The notes beneath the pieces were generated by a model. That model saw only the letters and a program-made list of their open reading frames with translations, searched no databases and had not been told where the DNA came from. From Planctomicrobium sp051466335 (GTDB lineage Bacteria > Planctomycetota > Planctomycetia > Planctomycetales > Planctomycetaceae), in NCBI RefSeq assembly GCF_051466335.1, contig NZ_CP195793.1, forward strand, positions 3,720,001 to 3,784,000: a stretch of 64,000 bases of DNA, given 5' to 3'. Position numbers and translations under genes: made by a program. Of the stretch, positions 6,438 to 14,538 are shown in pieces. Each line of letters opens with the position of its first letter. Position 1 is the first letter of the stretch.

Positions 6438-6899
6438 ATGGAAACGGAAGAGACAGAACTCAGCCCCGAAGACTTGGCAGCCAAGCAACAGGCGGCAGAG
6501 ACTCGCGACGCTGTCATCTCTAAAAACCGCTGGGACTACAACGGCGAATCCTGTTGTGAATTCTGCGGGCTGGTGATGCCACAAAACGAAGTGACCTTGT
6601 GTCGTCGTCTGCCCCGGTCGAGGGGAGGAGCCTACACAGAGGAGAATCTGATCGTCTGCTGTAACCGGTGCAGCACACAGCGACGAAATTACGTTCCACA
6701 CGAATGGATCTTGGATGTTGAAGCAATGCAGGCGGAATGGTCCTGGGAACTCGCCAAGAAGAAACGCAACATCATTCGGCTACGGCAGGAAATTCAACTC
6801 CTGGAGGAGAAGCTCCCGAGGCTGGCCAACATCATCAAGAACATCCGGCACAACCCCGCATTGCAGTTAGAAGCACCAAAAGAAAAAACCGCAGCTTGA
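6438..6899 (+). CDS. HNH-like Cys4 protein lacking the catalytic His, module 2
   Basis: 153 aa from ATG 6438; AAAGGA is nine bases upstream, and the TTG at 6420 lies before the ribosome site. Zinc ligands C40-x-x-C43 and C75-x-x-C78 and the SRGG loop (61-64) match the protein at 2737-3093, but the HNH His is Arg (R56), so nuclease activity is unlikely. A long helical tail (about 105-137, KKKRNIIRLRQEIQLLEEKL) looks like a coiled coil and could dimerise. The protein may be a DNA-binding derivative of the nuclease-like paralogue. It heads the rightward run that ends with the integrase. Confidence 0.7.
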   Translation: METEETELSPEDLAAKQQAAETRDAVISKNRWDYNGESCCEFCGLVMPQNEVTLCRRLPRSRGGAYTEENLIVCCNRCSTQRRNYVPHEWILDVEAMQAEWSWELAKKKRNIIRLRQEIQLLEEKLPRLANIIKNIRHNPALQLEAPKEKTAA

Positions 6900-6911
6900 A
6901 GGCTACGGTTT
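6886..6911 (+). other. Hairpin over the stop codon of HNH-like gene 2
   Basis: AAACCG/CGGTTT outer and AGC/GCT inner arms enclose TTGAAG; the TGA stop (6897-6899) is in the loop. No T run follows. It corresponds in position to the hairpin at 2685-2709. Confidence 0.45.
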
Positions 6912-6924
6912 CGAACTCTCACCA

Positions 6925-6959
6925 GCTTTGCCGCAAGTTTTCGACAACATCGGCAAAGC
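6925..6959 (+). other. Leader hairpin before the 221-aa gene
   Basis: GCTTTGCCG (6925-6933) and CGGCAAAGC (6951-6959) form a perfect 9-bp stem with a 17-base loop. Nearly the same structure stands at 2638-2670 before the 57-aa gene of module 1. Confidence 0.6.
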
Positions 6960-6979
6960 CAGCTTGAAAGAAGAATACC

Positions 6980-7645
6980 ATGTTGCAGTCAGTTGAACAG
7001 CCCACAGTTCCTGAAAATTTAAACACTCCTCTGACGATCGACCAGATGCAGACCGTGCTGGACGATTACACGAACGGATGGTTGAAGCTCGCCAAGAGGC
7101 CTCAGGATGAAGACTTGGAACTTCAAGTAGCCCTTGCGTGGAAGCTTTCGCCAGACAGTAGAATAGAACAAGGCTATCAGCTGTCCGATAAGCTTCACCA
7201 TATCGGGGCGATGATTACAGCGGCAGCCAAAAAGATTGATGAACTCAATGGTTTCTCTGGTGAGAATGATTTGTGCATCATCCGGCCCGCAGGCTATAGC
7301 GTCAGTGTCAACGACAATGATTTCGTGGAACTGGTGGTGATGAACGCCAACGACGAAGAGGACGCATTGAGGCAGGCTGAAATCGCTCTGTTGGACTTTG
7401 CTGGAGGGGAGCGAATGCGAAGAGCAATTCCAGCAGTTCCCGAAACTCCAGTGACGTTGCAGGCCATCGAAAAGGCCGAACACAGGTTCAGGCTGGCTGG
7501 CGATGAGTTCAGTAACATCGACATCTGCATCTGGAATCACGCCTCAGAGGCTTCAGCATTGTCAGAGGCCCAAGCCTTCATTGAGTGGGTGCAGGCTGCA
7601 GGGGCGGCCCATCAGCATGCTGAACCTGAACGAAAGATTGCATAG
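6980..7645 (+). CDS. Hypothetical 221-aa island protein
   Basis: ATG 6980, weak AGAAG ribosome site. A mostly soluble, acidic protein: helical N-terminus (IDQMQTVLDDYTNGWLKLA), a middle with LCIIRPAGYSVSVNDNDFVELVVM, and an alanine-rich C-terminus. No signal peptide, membrane segment or catalytic motif is seen, and I recognise no family. It lies between the HNH-like gene and the integrase, 80 bases and 117 bases away, all on the plus strand, so it is probably expressed with them. Confidence 0.6.
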   Translation: MLQSVEQPTVPENLNTPLTIDQMQTVLDDYTNGWLKLAKRPQDEDLELQVALAWKLSPDSRIEQGYQLSDKLHHIGAMITAAAKKIDELNGFSGENDLCIIRPAGYSVSVNDNDFVELVVMNANDEEDALRQAEIALLDFAGGERMRRAIPAVPETPVTLQAIEKAEHRFRLAGDEFSNIDICIWNHASEASALSEAQAFIEWVQAAGAAHQHAEPERKIA

Positions 7646-7691
7646 GTGGTCTCGTTTCCTGCAATCTCTGGCTGAATTGCGGGCTTTCACT

Positions 7692-7738
7692 GGGGCTGGA
7701 CTGGTCGCAGTCGGTTCGGCCCCATCTCTCTCTCTCTC
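7692..7738 (+). promoter_or_regulatory. Hairpin and pyrimidine tract before the integrase gene
   Basis: GGGGC/GCCCC outer and GACTG/CAGTC inner stems (7692-7723) are followed by a run of TC dinucleotides, then GAAAAGG and the ATG at 7763. The order hairpin, pyrimidine tract, GAAAnGG repeats the leaders of the two HNH-like genes. Confidence 0.45.
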
Positions 7739-7762
7739 GAAAAGGTTTTAGAGGTTCAATAG

Positions 7763-9034
7763 ATGGCATCGCTGACAAAGCATCATGGTGGTTGGCTGAT
7801 TCAATACACCAGCAATCGAAAACGGATATCGTTTTACCCCGGAAAAATGCCCAAACGTGACGCTCAGAACTTTGTTCGACACCTAGAGAATTTACTGTCG
7901 TCAAAGCGGCAGCGTACCGGAGTCGCCGAAGAAACAGCGGCATGGGTGAACGCTCAAGATTCATCAACCAGAGAGAAGCTATTCCATCACGGCTTGATTG
8001 AACAACCAGTGGAAATGGACGCTGGCACAAAGCTGGGCGAATTCATTGAGAGATTCATCAACACCCGGTCAGACATCAAGGAATCGACCAGAACAGTCTG
8101 GAAACGCTGCCATAAGCATCTTGTGAGATTCTTTGGGGCTGATCGGCTCATTGCGACGATTGACACAGGCGAGGCCAAAGATTTCCGCCAGCACCTGTTA
8201 AGCCGGGACATGGTAGAGAATACGGTCCGAAAGATGTGTAGCGTAGCGTCACAGTTTTTCAGCGACGCTGCTGATCGTGGCATAGTCGTCACCAACCCTT
8301 TTCACAACAAAGCGATTCCAAGAACAACCCGAGAGAATCGCAGCCGAGATTTTTTCATCACGCGGGAAATGGCCTACAGGGTTCTAGAGGCGTGCCCCAA
8401 TGCAGAATGGAGGCTACTCTTTGCATTAAGCCGATTCGGTGGCCTCCGGTGTCCATCAGAGCACCTTGCCATGAAATGGGCTGACGTCAGATGGGATCAG
8501 GAACGAATCATCGTCAGTTCTCCCAAGACAGAGCACCACGAAGGAAAATCCCAGCGAGTAATTCCACTGTTTCCCGAATTGCGGCCCTACCTGCTCGCCG
8601 CGTGGGAGGAAGCTGGCGAAAAGTCTGAGTTTGTGATCAGCCGCTACCGATCAGCAGAATCAAACCTGCGAACACAGTTGATTCGGATCATCAATTCTGC
8701 AGGCCTGGCATCGTGGCCCAAAACGTTCCACAACCTGCGGGCAAGCCGGGAAACTGAACTGGCAGAGTCGTTTCCAATGCACGTAGTTTGTGCCTGGATC
8801 GGAAACAATCCTGTCATCGCCTCCAAGCACTATTTGCAGGTGACGGATGACCACTTCAGCAGGGCTGTGGATGCAATGCAGATTGGTGCAGAAACGGATG
8901 AAACAAAAGAGAAACGGAACCAAGAGGGATTGCAGGAAACCAGTGATTTTCCTGCCTATTCCTCTCAGTTCCGTTTCAAGCCCCGTCCGGGGATGGTCAC
9001 GACAGGACTCGAACCTGCGACATTCTGTGTGTAA
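7763..9034 (+). CDS. Tyrosine recombinase (island integrase)
   Basis: 423 aa. Integrates and excises the island by site-specific recombination. Layout: an N-terminal arm-binding part (HHGGWLIQYTSNRKRISFYPG), a core-binding SAM-like domain (about 88-185) and a catalytic domain with R229 (GGLRCPSEH), K255, H323-x-x-R326 (HNLRASRE), W345 (AWIGNN) and Y357 (HYLQVT). All active-site residues are present. The C-terminal tail TTGLEPATFCV is encoded by the antisense strand of tRNA-Val, and the stop codon is inside the tRNA gene, as in many tRNA-targeting integrases. ATG 7763 with GAGG upstream. Confidence 0.92.
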   Translation: MASLTKHHGGWLIQYTSNRKRISFYPGKMPKRDAQNFVRHLENLLSSKRQRTGVAEETAAWVNAQDSSTREKLFHHGLIEQPVEMDAGTKLGEFIERFINTRSDIKESTRTVWKRCHKHLVRFFGADRLIATIDTGEAKDFRQHLLSRDMVENTVRKMCSVASQFFSDAADRGIVVTNPFHNKAIPRTTRENRSRDFFITREMAYRVLEACPNAEWRLLFALSRFGGLRCPSEHLAMKWADVRWDQERIIVSSPKTEHHEGKSQRVIPLFPELRPYLLAAWEEAGEKSEFVISRYRSAESNLRTQLIRIINSAGLASWPKTFHNLRASRETELAESFPMHVVCAWIGNNPVIASKHYLQVTDDHFSRAVDAMQIGAETDETKEKRNQEGLQETSDFPAYSSQFRFKPRPGMVTTGLEPATFCV

Positions 9035-9067
9035 GACAGATGCTCTAACCAACTGAGCTACGCGACC
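8994..9067 (-). tRNA. tRNA-Val (anticodon TAC)
   Basis: A complete 74-base cloverleaf: acceptor GGTCGCG/CGTGACC with one G-T pair, D arm GCTC...GAGC, anticodon stem TCTGT/ACAGA with loop CTTACAC (anticodon TAC), T arm GCAGG TTCGAGT CCTGT, discriminator A; CCA is not encoded. It reads GTA and possibly other Val codons. The 3' end overlaps the integrase gene, which identifies it as the island's attachment target; the tRNA itself is intact. Confidence 0.97.
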
Positions 9068-9074
9068 GTCGACA

Positions 9075-9103
9075 AATCTAGCGGGTTTCGTAGCTGGTCG
9101 CAA
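9075..9103 (-). promoter_or_regulatory. Promoter of tRNA-Val
   Basis: TTGCGA and TAGATT separated by 17 bases on the minus strand, with the -10 box ending seven bases before the tRNA 5' end. Each box matches 4 of 6 consensus positions. Confidence 0.5.
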
Positions 9104-9330
9104 GTTAGAAGCCCATTCCGCTTTCGATCTGAACGAGGGGGGAGCAGTTTTTACTTTCAGTCTGGTTATTACGTTGGAAGTTGCGGCAAAACTGCGATCG
9201 GAAGTCATCCCAAAATAGGGAGATTCTGTCTTTCAAACACTCGTAAATCCGTTGAAAACGCTTTCATCAGGCGAACGTGGACCAGATAAAACCAATTTTA
9301 TACGAATATGGCATTCGACAATCACTGACC

Positions 9331-11367
9331 TCATTCACCTCGGACTTTCGCCTGCCATTTTTCATCAAAGAAATCGGCGTCCACAACTTTGCCGGGGGAC
9401 GCTGGAGAGGGAGGGACACTCAAATCGATCACAGCCCAGTCCGGGAGTTTCGGAGTTTGCATCGAGTTACTCAGGTAGTCAGCTTCTCGGAATGTCACGC
9501 CGCTATTCAAGACCAGATAGCGGTTCGGGTTGTGTGGATTTGGGTAGATACAGATCAATGCATGATTCACCCCAGGGAACTTCAAATGATCCCCGACTGC
9601 GATTTGATCGGCTCCCCATGCAATTGGAAGCATTGAACTGACTCTGGCCAGATACTGATTACTTTGCGGGCACCCCCAGAGGATGAGATGCGAGTTCTCG
9701 ATATCTTCTGCGGTCACCTCAATATCTTTCTTGAAGCGAACTCGCCCACGGAATTGTCGCCCCCACTCCCGCGCCGCGCGCTCCTGCTCGCTGGTTACCC
9801 AGTCTTTAACTGCAGCATCCTGAAACTCACCGCTTGGAAGAACAAACAAAAACGAGTCCATGAAGGCGTCGTCGATCGGGCCTTGCAAGTCGTGCTTCTT
9901 CTCCAGTACCGGAGTGGATTTTGTCTCCGGTGAGTGAGGGCTCCACGTCCCGCTTTTCAGTTGGAACGATGCTCGTAAGTTGCCAAATTCATCTGCCTTG
10001 ATCGCAATGAGGTTCTGCCCATCGATCGCGACATTCACCAGTTCTCCCGCTTTGAAGAAGGAATGATCACCTACGAAGTCGAGGCTGAATCGAGTCACAT
10101 TCTCAGATTTAATTTCAATCGATTGAGGATGTCCTGTATCGCCGACAACGTTTCCTTCGACGGATGCAAACTTCCAATGTTCACCAAGGCGATCAACTGT
10201 CAGCCAGGCACAGTGGTTGTACTTCAGAGTATAAGTGCTGAATCGAACTGTTCGCCGTTTCTTGGGGCGCCCCTCAACAGCCCATGCATCCAACTGGCTG
10301 GCGATTTCCACCTTGGAATCGGGATGCAATTTGTGTGCGGTCTCCGGCCCGATGAGATACGGAAAAGTCACTCCAAATTTCTCGGCCGCAGCGACCATGA
10401 CGTCCGCAGCTTGCTTTTGCTTGTCTAACTCGCCGCTGTAGGCGATGACTGGAACATTTGAGAGATTCATCGCCAAGACGTCTGCGTCATAAAGCGTCCA
10501 GAGTTTTCGCTGGTATTCGGGAATCGCGAGATCTGGCTGCTTGTCGAGCCCACGGTAATAGTAGGTTTCGGAAAACCCTGCCCCCGGATTCGACGCGAAC
10601 CACTTGCCGGGATAATGAACAGTAAATCCCCAGCAAGCCGCTCCGCCCATCGAGAAGCCGCGAACCGAAATGCGATCGGAATCGATGTTGTAATCCTGTT
10701 GCAGATGCTCCAACGCTTCAAAAACGTCAACCTCTCCAGCAAACCGATTCGCGTTGCAATACCGCCCGAAAGGGTGCAGAACGAGCCCGTTTTTCAGCTG
10801 ATACTCACCAGCATTGCGTGTTCGATCCGCAAGAAATTGAAGTTCGAGCCCCTTCTCACTTCGACCGCGAAACCAGATATCACAACGCTTGCGTGTCGCT
10901 GGGTCGTCGAAAAAACTCTCCCCGATGACCAATCCATAGGGCTGAATCGAGCCATCGATTCGTGACCGATACCCTCGGACAATTAAACCCGGGGTTTCCG
11001 TCCATGAGTGAGTCCCTTTTAACAGTTCATCGGCTCGCTGAATCCCCATTTGCAGGAGCTCAATCCCATTCAGCGCATCCTTTTCGTCGTAGAAAGAGTC
11101 GCCCCAAAGTGCCATCGTCACCGCTTCTGAAAATATCAGAACATCTGGTAAATAACGCTGAGACTCTGGCATTGACTGCAGGCGTTCAATTCGGGATCGA
11201 AGGAGATCAAGCTGCTCCCGCAGTTCTTCTTCGACCTCTTTTGAAACCTCAATTCCAAGCGGTGGAATCGGGCGAACCGCAGGAGATTCCGGAGCGACTT
11301 GTGCGAACACGACACCTTGCATCAAGAGCAAGGCTACGATTCCCCAGCTGTGTCCTTTGGCTCTCAT
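9331..11367 (-). CDS. Secreted alpha/beta-hydrolase (prolyl-oligopeptidase-like)
   Basis: 678 aa with an N-terminal signal peptide (about 1-22, IVALLLMQGVVFAQV). The hydrolase core shows the nucleophile elbow GFSMGG (S239), a likely acid at YSGELD and a His in ETAHKLHP; the fold resembles the catalytic domain of prolyl oligopeptidases and related planctomycete exported esterases. The C-terminal 300 residues form a second, beta-rich region with no motif I can name. It is monocistronic and convergent with the tRNA. Substrate unknown; peptide or ester bonds in polymers are possible. Confidence 0.75.
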   Translation of the reverse strand: MRAKGHSWGIVALLLMQGVVFAQVAPESPAVRPIPPLGIEVSKEVEEELREQLDLLRSRIERLQSMPESQRYLPDVLIFSEAVTMALWGDSFYDEKDALNGIELLQMGIQRADELLKGTHSWTETPGLIVRGYRSRIDGSIQPYGLVIGESFFDDPATRKRCDIWFRGRSEKGLELQFLADRTRNAGEYQLKNGLVLHPFGRYCNANRFAGEVDVFEALEHLQQDYNIDSDRISVRGFSMGGAACWGFTVHYPGKWFASNPGAGFSETYYYRGLDKQPDLAIPEYQRKLWTLYDADVLAMNLSNVPVIAYSGELDKQKQAADVMVAAAEKFGVTFPYLIGPETAHKLHPDSKVEIASQLDAWAVEGRPKKRRTVRFSTYTLKYNHCAWLTVDRLGEHWKFASVEGNVVGDTGHPQSIEIKSENVTRFSLDFVGDHSFFKAGELVNVAIDGQNLIAIKADEFGNLRASFQLKSGTWSPHSPETKSTPVLEKKHDLQGPIDDAFMDSFLFVLPSGEFQDAAVKDWVTSEQERAAREWGRQFRGRVRFKKDIEVTAEDIENSHLILWGCPQSNQYLARVSSMLPIAWGADQIAVGDHLKFPGVNHALICIYPNPHNPNRYLVLNSGVTFREADYLSNSMQTPKLPDWAVIDLSVPPSPASPGKVVDADFFDEKWQAKVRGE

Positions 11368-11422
11368 ACTCGAATCACGTCCTCTCCGAATCGAACTTCG
11401 CTAGCGGCTCCATGCATGTCAG

Positions 11423-11520
11423 TGAATCATGAACGTTCCCCCTTGGTTGTGGCAACACACATTTCCAGAAAGCATGAGCGACATCATAAAAATACGGAAA
11501 GCCTTCTGTTTCATGATTCA
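11423..11520. repeat. Distant 11-bp inverted repeat
   Basis: TGAATCATGAA (11423-11433) and TTCATGATTCA (11510-11520), perfect, 76 bases apart, in the divergent region between the hydrolase and the DUF1844 gene. Could be a paired operator site or a relic of a small element. Confidence 0.4.
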
Positions 11521-11633
11521 GGAGGGCTATGGTTGTTGAGATGGACGTTGGAAAATATGCTGGTCGCTGAGCATACTACCGATTTCGATTATTTCGCTCA
11601 CTGCCGAACAAACTCACTGAGTGAGGAAACAGA

Positions 11634-12044
11634 ATGCCAGAGTCATCATCCCCACAGGACAAACCACAAATCGAATTGTCTTCCGATGAGGACTGGAAGA
11701 ACCGCGTCAAAGCAGAAGATGAAAAGCAGGATCGTCAGTTTCAGGAATCGGTCGAGAATGATGACAAGCCGATCGATCCCAGCATGCTGCCTGATGCTTC
11801 GATGTTGACGCTGTTGCAGATGCTCTCCTCTCAAGCAATTGTGGCCTTGGGACTTCTTCCATCTTCGAATGGGAAAACGACCATTCAACTCCCGGTTGCG
11901 AAACATTTCATCGATCTTCTCACGGTTCTTGAGAAGAAGACGAAGGGAAACCTTGTTGGAGACGAGTCGAAGTTTCTCGACGGTACGCTGCACGAACTGC
12001 GAATGGCATACGTCGCAGTTTCCAAGAGTCAGCCCTCAACGTAG
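11634..12044 (+). CDS. DUF1844 protein
   Basis: 136 aa with GGAAA before the ATG. A charged N-terminal 55 residues is followed by the DUF1844 core: SMLTLLQMLSSQAIVALG, a short linker with PVAKHFIDLLTVLEKKTKG, and LHELRMAYVAVSK. The family is conserved, small, helical and of unknown function in planctomycetes and some other phyla. A 13-base hairpin CTCACTGAGTGAG overlaps the ribosome site region. Followed by a terminator at 12074. Confidence 0.85.
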   Translation: MPESSSPQDKPQIELSSDEDWKNRVKAEDEKQDRQFQESVENDDKPIDPSMLPDASMLTLLQMLSSQAIVALGLLPSSNGKTTIQLPVAKHFIDLLTVLEKKTKGNLVGDESKFLDGTLHELRMAYVAVSKSQPST

Positions 12045-12073
12045 CTCTGTTGCGATGCGACAGGATCCAAACG

Positions 12074-12110
12074 CTGCGTCGATGGGCAATGAACATCGAC
12101 GCAGTTTTTT
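12074..12110 (+). terminator. Terminator after the DUF1844 gene
   Basis: CTGCGTCGAT pairs with ATCGACGCAG, followed by six T. The ribosome site GAAGGAGC of the next gene begins immediately after the T run, so the terminator may also limit read-through into the DUF1444 gene. Confidence 0.8.
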
Positions 12111-12119
12111 GAAGGAGCA

Positions 12120-13412
12120 ATGAAGTTGGCAGAAATCGCTCCTGATCACTGGAAACACTACACAAGCCAAACCAACTGGTTTCGGCTGCGATTTCCTCCA
12201 CAGTGGATCCAGGAAGAACACTTCGGCGCTTTTGCTCTCAGACCTCCAGGATCGGATGCGATCATTGCGATCAATACGATCTGGGTCGATGCAGAAAATC
12301 GGGGACCAGTTCCGTCACTGCTCAACATTGCTAACCAGTTTCCTCAGACAAGAAACATCAAAAGTCTGGCCGCTGATCCACTCATCGACCACTCGATTGG
12401 AGTCATGCAAGGCGAAGCAGTGCTGACCCCTCCTCTCGGCTGGTGGGGAAAGCTCTGGAAAAAGGATGAATGGCGCACCTGGAAGATGTGGGGACTTCAA
12501 CGTTCTCAGCTAATCGTTGTTGTGACGCTACTTCACCCCAAGGAAAGAGACCCCGAACTCGAAGCGATCACTCACGTCATGTTGCGTTGCCTCGAACTCC
12601 CCGAGCATCCAGCGGATCCTCCCGAAGTCTTCGCAACTAAAGCAGCCGATTTCACCCGGCGCAAATTCCCCTTGATCAAAGTGGAATTGCATCCAGACTT
12701 TAAATTGCTGATCGACACTTCCATTCTGAGTCTCACGAATTTCTACCGGGCTTATGTGCGTGAACCGGCGAAATTCGAACAAATTCTGCTTCCGGCGATT
12801 TCAACCGCCGTTCAAGTTCGTGATTGGGGAGAAACAGAACTCTCTCCACCGCTCGAACTTGTCAGGGATCGACTCATGCCGATGCTGTATCCCGAAGAGG
12901 CATGGAAGGGTTCTCACCACGCGATTGCAGGAGAGACATGGGTTGCCGGCTTAGTCGTACTTTATGTGGTCGATGAGGCGAATTCCTACTGGTTTGTTCG
13001 CAGGGATCTCATGGAGAAATGGGGGCTGTCTCAGGACGAAATCCATGAAATCGCTCTCGACAATCTCATGAGTTACTTCGAACGCGAGCCTGTCGATCTG
13101 GTGGTGAATCCCTCTCCCTCAGACGTACCCGCGATCCTGATTCCCAGCAAAGCAGACTCCTACAACGCAGCTAGGCTACTCTGCCACTCCTATCTCTCTC
13201 AGCTACGAATGGTTGCCGAAGGAGACCTGGCCGTTGGCATTCCCGGGAGAGATTTTTTCATGGCAGTATCTGCCAAATCTCCATCGATGATCGAGAGAAT
13301 TCGTAGCCGCGTAAAAGATGATTTCAGACAGACAGATCACCCGCTGACGAATCGCATCCTCTTGGTGACGGCAGACGGAGTTTCGGAATTGGTTCAAGAC
13401 GATGCCTACTGA
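12120..13412 (+). CDS. DUF1444 family protein
   Basis: 430 aa, GAAGGAG before ATG 12120. The N-terminal third (FRLRFPPQWIQEEHFGAFALRPP) is a domain on its own; the C-terminal half carries the DUF1444 (YtpQ-like) pattern: FEQILLPAISTAVQVRDW, then GLVVLYVVDEANSYWFV and EIHEIALDNLM. Soluble, no signal peptide. No biochemical role is known to me for the family. It overlaps the next gene by 11 bases, so both are translated together. Confidence 0.75.
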   Translation: MKLAEIAPDHWKHYTSQTNWFRLRFPPQWIQEEHFGAFALRPPGSDAIIAINTIWVDAENRGPVPSLLNIANQFPQTRNIKSLAADPLIDHSIGVMQGEAVLTPPLGWWGKLWKKDEWRTWKMWGLQRSQLIVVVTLLHPKERDPELEAITHVMLRCLELPEHPADPPEVFATKAADFTRRKFPLIKVELHPDFKLLIDTSILSLTNFYRAYVREPAKFEQILLPAISTAVQVRDWGETELSPPLELVRDRLMPMLYPEEAWKGSHHAIAGETWVAGLVVLYVVDEANSYWFVRRDLMEKWGLSQDEIHEIALDNLMSYFEREPVDLVVNPSPSDVPAILIPSKADSYNAARLLCHSYLSQLRMVAEGDLAVGIPGRDFFMAVSAKSPSMIERIRSRVKDDFRQTDHPLTNRILLVTADGVSELVQDDAY

Positions 13413-14202
13413 TGATTTTGCAGGAATACGCAGCAGTCTCACCTTAATGGGAACAGGCACCAGCATGGGAGTCCCCATGATTGCGTGCGATTGCCCGGTC
13501 TGTAATTCGCCAGACCCACGCGATCAGAGATTACGCACAGGCGTTTCAATCCGAAATGGCGATGAGGGGTTCCTCATCGACACCGGCCCCGAACTACGCC
13601 AGCAACTTGTCAGGGCAAGAATCAAAACATTGTCTGGAGTGCTATACACTCACGCACACGCCGACCACATCATGGGGTTGGATGACCTCAGAATCTTCTG
13701 CTTTCGACAGAAGAAACCGATGCCGCTGTACTGTGAAGAAATCGTACAGAAGGCGCTGCGAAACAGCTTTGGCTATGTATTTGAAGCTGGCAACGACTTG
13801 CACAATTTCAAGCCGAGCGTCGAATTTCGATCGATCACCGAAGCCCCCTTTGAACTTTGCGGGCTTAATGTGCAGCCAATTCGTCTGATTCACGGCAAAC
13901 TTCCCATCTTCGGCTACCGGATCGAAGATGTCGCTTTTTGTACTGATGTCAGCGAAATCCCGGAGGGAAGCTGGAAGCATCTGGAGAATCTCCGCGTTCT
14001 GATTCTCGGTGCCATCAGGGATGAGCCACATCCAACACACTTCAATGTCGATCAGGCGCTGGAGGTGGTTGCCCGTTGTCGACCCCAGCAAACCTATCTC
14101 ACTCACATTTCGCATTCGCTCCCGCACGAGGCAACGAATGCTCGCCTCCCCGACCATGTGCAACTCGCGTATGACGGGCTGACAATCGAACTCAGAGACT
14201 GA
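13402..14202 (+). CDS. MBL-fold phosphodiesterase (PhnP-like)
   Basis: 266 aa. The metallo-beta-lactamase motif THAHADH (H84, H86, D88, H89) binds two metal ions; further ligands are expected at H168-region GLNVQPIRLIHG, D in FCTDVSE and H in THISHS. An N-terminal Cys cluster CDCPVC (29-34) before the fold is typical of the PhnP-type branch, where it binds zinc. Such enzymes hydrolyse cyclic phosphodiesters such as phosphoribosyl 1,2-cyclic phosphate; no other phn gene is nearby, so the substrate may differ. ATG 13402 lies inside the preceding gene. Confidence 0.85.
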   Translation: MPTDDFAGIRSSLTLMGTGTSMGVPMIACDCPVCNSPDPRDQRLRTGVSIRNGDEGFLIDTGPELRQQLVRARIKTLSGVLYTHAHADHIMGLDDLRIFCFRQKKPMPLYCEEIVQKALRNSFGYVFEAGNDLHNFKPSVEFRSITEAPFELCGLNVQPIRLIHGKLPIFGYRIEDVAFCTDVSEIPEGSWKHLENLRVLILGAIRDEPHPTHFNVDQALEVVARCRPQQTYLTHISHSLPHEATNARLPDHVQLAYDGLTIELRD

Positions 14203-14538
14203 TCTGACAAGAAGTTCCAAACCGGTGGACGCCAGCAAACAGGGTCAGATCGGAAGATTTCTCTGAGTTCGAATTGGTTCGATGATAGTGTCAACGAGGC
14301 CAGACCAACTCACAACAAACAACACAACACACTGACACAGTTACACTTACAAATACCATCCAAGCCCCTTTGGGTTTGCTGTTTGTCGACCAAATCCGCC
14401 TTCCAGCTTTAGCACGAAATCAGTGTATTTTCGCTGGAATCAGTCGCAAAACATGACTATGATCTGCGTTTCCGTTTTGCGGCGGTCGACTTCCGCACGG
14501 ATGTCCGATTTCAGACTGAACAGAATATCTACAGATCC
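14203..14538. other. Gap before rpsT
   Basis: No gene seen. It begins with an inverted repeat GATCTGAC (14201-14208) / GTCAGATC (14244-14251), perfect over 8 bp but without a T run, then an AC-rich stretch near 14310-14355. The rpsT promoter must be in the right half; I cannot assign it. Confidence 0.4.

Larger units (their letters stand above)
1099..9034 (+). mobile_element. Integrative island at tRNA-Val, left end unknown
   Basis: Inferred from the integrase at its right end, tRNA-Val as target, small genes without chromosomal function, and two IS copies. The left end is arbitrary here: I looked for a direct repeat of the tRNA 3' end between 1 and 8900 and found none, so the true left attachment site may lie outside the window or be very short. 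Confidence 0.5.

Noticed and set aside
2638..6959. Integron attC sites between the small island genes
   Set aside because: The stems lack the RYYYAAC/GTTRRRY ends of attC, and the recombinase is a tRNA-targeting type without signs of an integron integrase.
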